From contig NC_087063.1 in NCBI RefSeq assembly GCF_963678635.1, forward strand, positions 58,350,759 to 58,414,758: DNA of 64,000 nt. Reading direction: 5' to 3'. The position numbers were made by a program, and so were the translations under genes. Positions 22,070-32,158 of the stretch are shown piece after piece (position 1 is the stretch's first letter; each line of letters starts with the position of its first letter). This DNA comes from Symsagittifera roscoffensis. Its lineage: Eukaryota > Xenacoelomorpha > Acoela > Convolutidae. A model generated the notes under the pieces. That model was not told the origin of the DNA and made no database searches. It saw nothing but the letters and a program-made list of their open reading frames with translations.

Positions 22070-24669
22070 AAAAATTTTAATATTTCAACACATCCTTTTT
22101 TTAAATATTTTCCGACCAAAACACAAATCCTTCTCCTCGAACAGGACCCCAGGTTTTATTAGTAACACACTATGATTGTGAAGAAAACGAACAAAAAAAC
22201 ACTACACAAATATGCAATAAATCATATATCACAATGCGAAACAGAACCACAAACTATAGAAACTACAAATGTAATAGCAACATTGTACTCAAAAGCCCGA
22301 GCAACAACAGTCACAGGATATAAATATACAGCAACATTTTCCGAAAAGAAAGTACATTGTTCACAAGTTTCAAACGGAAATAAGAACCGAATTGATCACG
22401 AATCATTTTACCCGAGTAATATTGAAGGACTTTTACACCTAAATCCCGACGATTGTAAAAACGAATTACTCAGACTAAATCTAACAAGAAATAAAAACAC
22501 AGACAGAAAAATAGTAAATTTTCAAGTCTTTGCCGACTCTGTACATCAAGCAGAACTTGAACGATATCAAGGAAGGACATGTTAAATTAGACGAAAAATA
22601 CCCATATAATGGCGCACACGGACGATTAACTTATGATATAAACGATAAACACTGGATACCACACATTGGAATAAATAGTTCTTCAAACTGCAAAGAAGAC
22701 AGAAAAAATAAAGGATATCAAGAAATAATGTTTTTTGATTGCAAAATACAACTTGAAAAAATACAACTCACACGAGATTTAACTGATAACACTATGATCT
22801 ATCAACGAATCAGATTACGCTGCGAAAATGATCAAGGTTATTGTGATCCTACAACAAGGACCCAAGCAACAATTGTTTTGTTTCCCGAAGATACATGCAC
22901 AACATTTCAAGTAGCAAAAATACACCATCGAATGATAAAATTTCATGAAAAATATTTTATTGAATCAATCCCATACGAACAAGTAAACCCGTCTCGTAAA
23001 CAAAGCACTGATTTCAAAAACATTCATGATATAGAAAATAAATTAACACGCTTTCAAGTCTATCATGAAACAGAATTTGCATGTAAATATAGCAATCCAC
23101 ATTATAAAACACAATACTCTGAAATACTTGTCGAATACGAGAAAGGTTTCGACATGACCACTGGAAAAACAAAATTTGACCCTATGCCACAAATCATCCT
23201 ATTAACGAAGGAACATCATACGTCCCAGTTAACTTTTAGAAAAGCAAAGGTCAACCTGGTGGAAAATTGAAACCACACGACAGTAAAAGCACACAATTAC
23301 AAGGACTGTCACTAATGAATAGCACCTACTCTGGTAATATTCATTATGATATCTACTTGGACATGAAATTAGACTACACAATTAGTAGAATTTTCCAAGA
23401 AATGTCACTTTCTGAATTAGAAACACTTCATCAACTATGCGAATTAAAAAGAACACAAATCTTACAATCACTCGCATTAGCAGTACTAAAAATACCTTAC
23501 GCAGGATACTTATTATCAGGAAACAGATCAAATTTTCTTGATTACGAAGGAAACATTTTATGGTTTTATACTTGCACCAAAAAAGTGTCACCATTATATG
23601 TTTTCGAAGATAAACGTTGTTATAAAAGAATCCCCATATTCTATAAAAATAAAGTACATTTTGTCGATACACTCTCAAGACGAACTTATTTTTGGGATAC
23701 CGTAGTCCCATGTGCCACAATGTCGTACAATTAAACCCTGATGAAGATAAATACTACCTACTTACACCGTATCCTTCATTAATGCAACCACTTAAAAAGT
23801 TTTCACCCGAAAGCATCCGAGCTATCGCTCGTATCCCAAATATTGATTTACAATCAATTGGAATATATTCTAAACCTGATATACAACATCACATTAGAAC
23901 ACAACAATTTCAAGAATTACTAACACAAATGGACACAATACAACGACAATCAATCGACCAGAATTTAAGAAAACTTGCCGAAACCGCAGGATTTGCAGAC
24001 ATTTATACACAAGACTACAGTGGATATTTTAAAGATATCAAAGACTACATATATTTAAATGGTGAAAAAAATAGACCACAGGATATTTCACCCGTAAATA
24101 TTTTCAATTTTGTAACCTTAAAAATTGAAATTCTCGCCTTTCTAGGATGGCCCTATTAAATCTTAGAAAATTTAACCATCTTATACGCAATGTTTAATTT
24201 TATAGGATTTCTTTTCTCACTGTTAAAAGGAATCTATAACACATGTGCTATACACACACAAGTAAATCGCCAAGCAAGTGTAGCACGTATACTATTCGCA
24301 GGATTTTTTGAAATTTTTTCATCATCAATCAATAAAATACTTTTAGATGCACAAATAAAAGAATATAATACAAAAATATCCACAAGACCAAACACATATG
24401 ACGAAGAGCATAACAATATCGATACAACACCTACAGCACCACAGATACCAACCCTACCACAAAACCATCCATTATCATTAGTTCCCCGAAATTTTCGAAA
24501 CCGAGCAATCACAAATAACCCAAATTTTAGATCAAATACAACACAAAGCCCCATTAAACACATAATGACGCATCATTCACAAAATGATAATACATATGAA
24601 CAAATTATCGAACAACATCATACCACCACTTTTCAGTCTCAAAATCATCATTTTTTTAGCCCACGATGA
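22070..24669 (+). pseudogene. env: Envelope-like glycoprotein gene, copy B (broken)
   Basis: A Cys-rich glycoprotein-like gene after integrase, presumably for membrane fusion and particle spread in the ancestral element. Open pieces are 22,172-22,585, 22,530-23,270, 23,267-23,734, 23,692-24,159 and 24,190-24,669. Lesions: loss of the ATG (AGG here), a frameshift near 22,190, 3 extra bases and a shift near 22,570, a stop at 23,268, loss of about 13 bases near 23,712 compared with copy C, and a stop at 24,157 shared with copy C. The C-terminal piece has a hydrophobic membrane anchor followed by a cytoplasmic tail of about 110 residues. Which viral glycoprotein class it came from is undecided. 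Confidence 0.7.
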
Positions 24670-26470
24670 GCCGACAAATTGGATCCCTCCATCGCTTAAA
24701 TTCCCACCCAGCCAACCTCCAAACTCAAATCCCAATTATCCCACTTTTTGATTTCCCGCCACCCGATTCTCCAATTAATAAAATACCATCAAGCACGAAT
24801 TCTGATACTAACTCAGATATTTCAGTTTTTCATACTATCTCACAATTTAATAACTCCAATGTAGAAACCCCCGACGAATTTGAAGACTCCGAACCATCTC
24901 CCTCCACCCATACCCAGACCAACTCCTCAGTTTTTTCGCAACCCCCTTTTCGACCCATCCAATCCAATCATCCACTCCCATCCCTCTCTACTCCTTCTTA
25001 CGCTTCCCAAGTAACCTCAACCTATTCTCCTTTTCATTCCAACAGATCACATAATAACTCCCCAGATACCATCCACATTTGCGAAGAACTCGACAAATTT
25101 TTTACATTACAACAACAACTAATACATCCACACACTCTTACAATACATCAACTATCATCCTCAATAACATCCTCAAATCCACCAACTCCTACACCCTCTT
25201 CAGCTTACACTCCATCACTAGCTCAGTCATCCACATCCACCGAAACACCTACCAGTACTAACCGAGCTTATCGCACTTTTAAACGAAAATTCCCAAATCA
25301 CCCATTCCCAACCAAACGCGGAACAGCCCGAGAATACATCAACCACCCAGAACACACAAATACGAAAATTTTTCTAGAAATCACCCTACCATCATTTCCG
25401 CAATATACGTTAAATACACCTACTATTGCTAACGAAACACGAAATTTTGTTGATGAGCACGCTTTAATGCCAACACTTCATTGGACAGCTTACTACAATT
25501 ATACTAACTCCCTTTGTTTACCACTAACAAATACTAGTGAAGACATAGAGAAAAACAAAAATATGTTATATAGACTCACCACATCATTAACACCTCGACA
25601 ATTTACTTATGTTGGATATAAAAAGTTATTAAATACATTCAACGAGCTAACGATTTTTCAATAGAATACTACGATCATAATATCATCCGTCCTAACCAAG
25701 ATCAATTTTTAGATGAAGATCGCTTCGCAAACCCGCAACAAAGGAAAATTTTTTTATTAAAACATCATACGTATTCACACTTAATATTTTTGATAGAAAG
25801 CATGATCATATTATTTCAGAAGTACTAGTTGACATTCAAGCATATGAAAGCTTCTATGATAAATTTCAGTTATTTCCACTAGCCTTTCACTTTCTTTTAC
25901 CACAGGAACGCGATTTGCACTGTTCCCACGATATAATGTTACGCACTAAACAAACGCACACTTACACATATTATCGCTTTATACAAAATCATTTTGATTT
26001 ACACACTCTATCAAGACAACCCCACCATCGTTTTCAGTTTCTTAACTTAAAATACAAGTCACCATTTTTTTCTTAATTTTACATATTGCATTAAAAATAC
26101 TAACCTCCACGGCATCCTCCGCAATTACGACCCAGTCACCCAAATGTATATATTCTGTCCCATCACGAAGATCTTCAATGATGAAGAATCAAAACCCTTC
26201 ATTATCCCGCATGAATTTATACAACCTATCGAAATACCCATATTAGAATTTATTCATAAAACTAAAAATAATCACAAAATCGATAACCTCATTCAAAACA
26301 CGCCTCATGAGTTCGCAGTAGGCACAGAAGAACTAATCACCATCAAAGCACTTCAATTGCTTTGGCCACTACTACAAACTAAAAATGTCATACGCATACC
26401 AGCCAAATTATTAACAACATCAGACATGATTCGCGACATATTCCCCCACGGCTTTTTCCCAGACGACTAA
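24666..26470 (+). pseudogene. Accessory ORF downstream of env, copy B (open for 332 codons, then broken)
   Basis: The ATG at 24,666 overlaps the env stop as ATGA. Codons 1-200 are rich in Ser, Thr, Pro and Asn and look disordered. A basic motif Asn-Arg-Ala-Tyr-Arg-Thr-Phe-Lys-Arg-Lys-Phe at about residues 199-209 precedes a folded-looking domain. The open frame ends at 25,664, but homology to copy D continues in shifted frames to 26,470 (last open piece 26,144-26,470). The ancestral protein was therefore about 600 residues. It has no similarity I recognise to Gag, Pol, Env or known retroviral accessory proteins. Confidence 0.65.
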
Positions 26471-28062
26471 GGTAAATATGAATAAAAAAACTTTTAACTA
26501 ATAAATTCAAATTTGTACCAACCATTTTCTGTCAATGTTTAATTTATTCTTTTAGTCTTCACACCACAATCATCTACAAAACAGAAAAAGACAAATAAAA
26601 ATACAAACTTCTTAAATTATATTCAAACTCATTAATCTCTCGCACTAAATAAGGTAGTAAAATTCATACCCAATGTAGAAATTTCATTTATAAATTATTT
26701 CCCCATGAAGCAGTTAAATTAAAATACGATGAAAATTTGTAATTCTAAACTTCCCCAAAAGCAGTAAAATTCAATTTCTATGCAATAAATTAATAAAATG
26801 AGAAAGCAGTACGAACTTTTTTCAATATTTTCATTCACTCGCACAGGAATTTTATCTAAACTCGCACAGCTCGCCCACGAAGAATTAATTAAATGATGAT
26901 TTTAAGTTTCAAGTTTTCACTATCAACAACTCTAACACGCGATAACAAGTTTCAAACTTTCCTTTAACCCGGTTGGAAAGGAATTATATACTGAAACACA
27001 CTAACCAACGCAGCTTACTAAACACCACAAATCATAAAATAACAGCATGACTAAGAAAAGAAAACCAACTGTACCCAAACCGGATTAACCCAGCTTAAAA
27101 CTGGATAATTTATTCTTTTGAAGACTATTATGAAGTCTAAGAAAGAAATAATAAATTACAAAAAAGTCGCAAGACAAACCCAAACCAAAAACAATTTGAT
27201 TTTTGAAAAAAGGACAAAACCGAAATAACATAAGAAAGACCAGAAAAAAAACAACATAAAATGTTATCACATAACAGGACCTCTCAAAGGAACAGCATGA
27301 AATCACACTCCCATTCCTGGCCTAACCCACCAGAGAAGGACGTCCTGAGCATGCTTATAGCCGGCCTAACCCACAGCGCTACACCCACGCTTTGTGACCA
27401 CACTTTGTGACCACAATTTTTAATAAGAGCTACTCAAGGGTGAGTAACTCTTCAAAATAACTGAACTAAAATAAAACGCTTTTGTGAAAACGACTAACTA
27501 AGATCATGATTAAAAAACCAAATTAACAAAAATTTATAAAATGTAAATCATACTATGCAGTATATAGATCATACACAACAACAAAGACGAACATCCAAAG
27601 ACTAGACGATCCCATCACACTCGAACAAAAGAATGGCTAAACACAACCGACATGCCGTCCACAATCACGACTCAAAGGATTTAGAGTACGACTCGACTTC
27701 GCAGAAAAGGACTTCATTGAACTAGACCAATGACCACCTCGATGTTCAAGTATACGTACAGATCCGAGTTTCAAGGCATCCCTTCCAAACACGATTCTCA
27801 CGCCATTCCCAGACGAGGCTGCACACAAAATAGTTCTCTTCTAATACAGAAAACACTGACATAGCAAACCATTTTGAAATCGGATTGATTTCATTGGGGA
27901 TCACAGTCGTTGTCGAACGACGTAATAACAACTTCCTATACCTGATTCCAGCGTCCTGGAACGTTCTTCTTCAAGAGGAACCGGATAAGAAAATGATGTT
28001 CGCCAAAAACCAACGTTCATCATCCATCCTTCAATTGCAGAACTCTGTAAACCCCGGATGGG
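26471..28062 (+). other. Long 3' untranslated region of copy B
   Basis: About 1.6 kb between the accessory ORF and the 3' LTR, present also in copy C and inverted in D. I see no gene. A notable block is the pair of direct repeats GGCCTAACCCAC at 27,319-27,330 and 27,363-27,374, separated by a conserved 32-bp spacer. The sequence before the LTR (GGATGGG) is a weak polypurine-tract candidate. Short ORFs on either strand here are not conserved. Confidence 0.6.
27319..27374 (+). promoter_or_regulatory. Conserved direct-repeat element in 3' UTR (copy B)
   Basis: Two GGCCTAACCCAC repeats flank a GGACGTCC...GAGCATGC segment. The same arrangement is in copy C (41,903-41,958, first repeat with one change) and inverted in the diverged copy D (51,511-51,567). 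Position and conservation suggest a cis-acting RNA element such as an export or stability signal; the function is inference. Confidence 0.45.
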
Positions 28063-28471
28063 TGGAACCTGATCTAAACTACATTTTATTATTGGATAAA
28101 ATAGATATTTTACCACTGTAAAATATTTAATATTAACCAATCATATTCCATCTAACTAACAACCCACTTATTTGTAATTGCTGAAATTACTTGTAATTTC
28201 AGCACCAGAGAGATTCAAATTTAACTTAGTAATTAGTTACCTCTCCAAGAAAACTAAAGCAGTTGCAATAAGCCAGTATACTCTAGATCTATTGAGCCTA
28301 GCAGATACTAGTTAAACACCCTGAGACTAGTAGATATAAGAGTAAGATTAGGATCGGTATTAGACTAAGTAGTTGCACGAATCTATCCGGCCGAAAATAA
28401 GATAGCGTGACGAGCAGACGGTGTACTCTATCCGAAATTACTCTATGATTTAACCTAAAGGATCTAACTCA
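28063..28471 (+). repeat. 3' LTR of copy B
   Basis: 409 bp, TGGAACC...AACTCA, roughly 4% different from the 5' LTR by eye. Followed by TCAT (28,472-28,475), the probable target-site duplication with one change from TTAT. Confidence 0.9.
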
Positions 28472-28517
28472 TCATTTTTGAGGAACTCTTATGCTCCCAA
28501 AAGTATCCCGAATATCG

Positions 28518-30598
28518 CAAGAAAAAACATTCGATCTGTTCATAAATCAAAGTTTTGTTCGAAAAACGATGAACTGCAAGTTGTGAAGGCAATGCGTGGT
28601 CAGACACATTTAGTTGCGTCTTAGTTGTGCGCGCTTGGATTGGAAAAACGTCCAGACGACCAAAGACTTTAGTGTACCGAAATTTTACTACAATTTGCTT
28701 AAAAATTCAGGGAGTCTCCAAATGACTTCGAACGCAATAATTATTTTTTGCTTTCGATATTCTTAAATTCTTTTTGTAACCTCAACAAAAATAGTTGTTG
28801 AAACTGTAAACTTCAAATTTAAATTAAGAGTCTGCAAACTTCTTAATCAAAGAACCGGATTAAAAATTCCTATAAGCCTCAATTTGTCATACAAAAAATA
28901 TCAATAAAAGACTGATTGGTGTTATTGATGTCAATTTTCTTTTTCATGGCAACGTTGCGTAGAAAAACAGCCAATTGGTCATTTGCAGTCAGTTTTTACA
29001 CAGAGGCGATGCTGAGTTTTGCGTCACTCGAGATTCTGCAAGTAAAAGATTTAAAAAACTTGATGCTGCAGAAGTAGCAAACATGAGTTCAAGCGAAGAC
29101 AAAATTGACAAAGGAACAAAAAAACCATTTCCAAAAATGAAAAAGAAGTTTTTTATGATTAAAATTTTTCCAGAAGACTTCATGAGGATCAAAATGAGCA
29201 TTCGAAAAATTCGAGCCAGAGTGCTTTGATCTTCAAAACGAAACGACAAACTGGAAGGACACGAAAAAAATAAAGTACCACAAGGATAACCGAATACTGT
29301 AAAAGTAGCACAGATGTTTCAACCATAGTCTTTTCCAGACGTGATAAGATAAAAAGGAGCTGAACAACTGAGGATAAAGTATATTCGACAGTAAAAAAAC
29401 TGAGCAAATTACAAAATAGTGTTTGTAGAAATATAACTAGAAAAACGAAAACAAGAATTTCGAAAAAGAAGTTTTTTTTGCAGTTTTTTGAGTTTTTGAA
29501 ATTTTTGACTCGAAAAAGCGCTAAAATAGTCAAAGAACACTAACATTACTCAAGTAAAACTAGGTTTTCACGTTTTCAAATAAGCTATTAAGTGCTTTTG
29601 AGCAATTAAAAGAAGACTGCTCGCTTGATTTTTTCGCTCGAACAAAGACAAAAAAATCTATATTTTTAAATCGGTTTTGTACACGGGCTATTTATTTAAA
29701 CAAATTTTCAACGTGTTTCAAAACCCGACCATAAGGGTTTTAAATTAATATAGCACTCATCACTGATATAATATTTCTGATACCTGTTTTTGCGTGCTAA
29801 ACAAAAATAAAAAACTAACACACCCGAATACAAAATTACTCCCGATTTTTAATGGTCGGAACAAAAACCCACACAATTACATCCGATAGCCAGTCAGCTG
29901 AAAATCAACCGATATATACGGCTGTTATAGTGTCCACGAGTGAATTAGTTTTAATGAATACAAGACCTAATTCGTAAACTAAACCCACAGAGATTAAACC
30001 GGCAACCATGAAGCAAACATTTTGAAAAAAACAAACAGCACAAACTAGCGAAGCGCAATTAAAAAGAAAACTACTAAGTTGAAAAAATTATTCAAACTTT
30101 GTGAAAAGCCTAAATTATCAACATGTTCATATCTTTTGTATCATTTTATGTATCAATTTTTTTGGACTTAAAATCATAAAAAAAAAACATCATAGTATCG
30201 TCTGCCTAAACCTGGTAAATAAAACAAGTTGCTCGAATATTATACTTCAGCTGTATGATGTAAAGTGAAAACAGCAGAGTTCCCAGCGACGATCCTTGTG
30301 GAATTCTAGTTTTGGAACTTCAGCAAAAAAATCAAGAGAATGACTTTTATTTTAACTCTTTGTTTTGGTCTGCTCAGATGAGACTTTTCAATTTTAGGGC
30401 TTTGATTCCTAGACCCATCAAGTTTTACAGTTTAATTAGCAGTATCGTGTGACTCAGGATCACAAATGCTGCTGATAAATTAGAGCAATAACAAAAATTG
30501 TCTTCTTGCAGTCCAAAAAATTTTAAAAAAAACGACGTTGTGCTTAGCACGGATGGTTCTATTGAGTAAATTTTGTTATAAGCTAACTGCTTTTCATT
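28518..30598 (-). pseudogene. Decayed non-LTR retrotransposon (LINE), copy 1, 5'-truncated
   Basis: Read on the minus strand, 30,300 down to 30,190 encodes a degenerate RT motif: Gly-Ile-Pro-Gln-Gly-Ser-Ser-Leu-Gly, then Leu-Phe-Ser-Leu-Tyr-Ile, then Ala-Asp-Asp-Thr after about 30 residues. This is the GVPQGS / xADD signature of LINE reverse transcriptases. Similarity to the longer copies stops at about 30,598, as expected of 5' truncation on insertion. Stops and frameshifts are frequent. The 3' end at 28,518 is approximate. Confidence 0.7.
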
Positions 30599-32158
30599 AA
30601 GTAAAATTGGTTAGAAATAACTGGATTATTTTATTAATCAAGCTATCAGTTTTTTTTTTCAAATCACTGTCAAAGAAAAACATATTTCAAATCATTATGC
30701 AACGCGCGCATATCATGGCAAATTAAACGACAGATATAAGATGAAAGCTGAAAGACGAAAAAAAAATAGTCTACCGAAAACTTTCCTACCGTTGTCTTGA
30801 GGTTGTTTTAAATAAAAAAATCCATCAAAAAAGTATACCAAGAAGCGATACAATTGAAAGTTAAATAAGCTTTCATTTGAAAAAACTGAAAACTCGACAA
30901 AGCCGAAAATTCGTGAGCAGGCAAAAATTGCACGAAAAATACTTTTGTTAGAAAAACTTTAAAACTCAAAAGTCCTTATGTTTTTGAAAAGTCCCACACT
31001 CAGTCCTTCTCAAAACATTTCGATTAAGCTTTTCACTCCCAAAAACATTCCGGTGAGCTGTTTTGTAATAACCGAAACCTTTTCAGCCGCATAAAGAAAA
31101 AACAATAAAAAACCTGATGTACTGAAGTAGGAGTTTGTAACTTTACAAACAAATTGTAAAACAATTTTTTAAAAAGGTAGGCTTTTAAAACGCAGACATG
31201 CTCAAAACTTGTCGATTTGTTGACAAAAATACAGATGGTTCGAGATGTCCGCGAATCTCACTCATCTTGTGAACAAAATCACTTGAAAACTTACGTGGAA
31301 AAAAACAAGTATCACATTGCAACACCTTTGATTATTGCGAGGGTAGCAAAATAATAGCAGCAAATAATCGATATCAAATAATTAATGTTCATCAAAAAAT
31401 TGAGCATAAAATTTTGCGGCTCTTGGTACTTATCAGAGTTTGGAAAGTTTTGACTAAAATTTGCTCTCCTTAAAAATTAGTATATATTGGTCCACCCCTA
31501 AATCTGCTGCGGTGCTTATCTTCATATTGCCCCAATACCAGCACAAAAAATCATGTTGGTTACAGAAAAAATTTAGGTTGGAAACAATGGCTAGGTAAAT
31601 TAGAAATAACTGGATCAACTAATTCATCGAAATATCAATTTTATTAAATCACTGTCGAATAAACACCAGAATTAAAATCATTAAAAGGTTGTAATAATGA
31701 CACAGAAACAATAGAGCACGCACGTATCATGAAAAACTAACCAATAGAAAAAAAAAAGAAATTTGTAGAAAAAATTAGTTGGAAAAAAACTTTTCCTCGC
31801 TTTGTCTTAATTTTATCTTGAAGAAAAAATCCTTTCGAGAACATATACCAAGAAGCAAGACAATTCATTGTTTCATAAACATCAATAAAAAACTCGTTGA
31901 GCCAAAGGCATTGTTTTTGAGCCAAAAGGTCTGCATTCTACTTTACACTTCCTAGTAGATTTCGGTTTGATAGAAAACTACACAAAGCCGCACTTGAACG
32001 ATGGATTTTCGGTTAAACGAGAATATTCAAAATTTGTTTGTTCCGTTTAAAGAGAAAAACACGCACAGTTTTTTTGAAGCGATAGAATTTTTTGAAATGG
32101 GAAATTTCAACGATTGTTTATTATTTTTGTAGAAAGTTCGCAAGTTTTCTGAAGATCG
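30599..32158. repeat. Companion repeat segment (1.55 kb), copy in first block
   Basis: Matches 6,862-8,441 and 45,194-46,760. It contains two diverged monomers starting near 30,604 and 31,590. Near 32,110-32,125 it carries the empty form of the copy B insertion site. No gene identified. Confidence 0.65.

Larger units (their letters stand above)
8442..28471 (+). mobile_element. Copy B: full-length, 20-kb env-bearing Ty3/gypsy-type LTR retroelement
   Basis: Both LTRs are present (8,442-8,850 and 28,063-28,471) and differ at roughly 4% of positions by eye. TTAT precedes the 5' LTR and TCAT follows the 3' LTR; the duplicated 3' flank at 43,047 still reads TTAT. Gene order is ORF0, gag, protease, RT/RNase H, integrase, two membrane ORFs, a Pro/Ser-rich ORF, env, accessory ORF and a long 3' UTR. 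RT-RNase H-integrase order places it in Ty3/gypsy (Metaviridae). Without the internal 2,254-bp duplication it would be about 17.8 kb, very long for this group. Many stops and frameshifts suggest it is no longer autonomous. Confidence 0.9.

Noticed and set aside
24157-24189. TAA between two env pieces as programmed readthrough
   Set aside because: Copies B and C share it by duplication, so it is more simply one inherited mutation.
28975-29229. Plus-strand ORF repeated in all four LINE-related units (also 32,630, 43,550, 47,217)
   Set aside because: Frames break differently in each copy and the region lies inside the minus-strand LINE; conservation reflects repeat identity.
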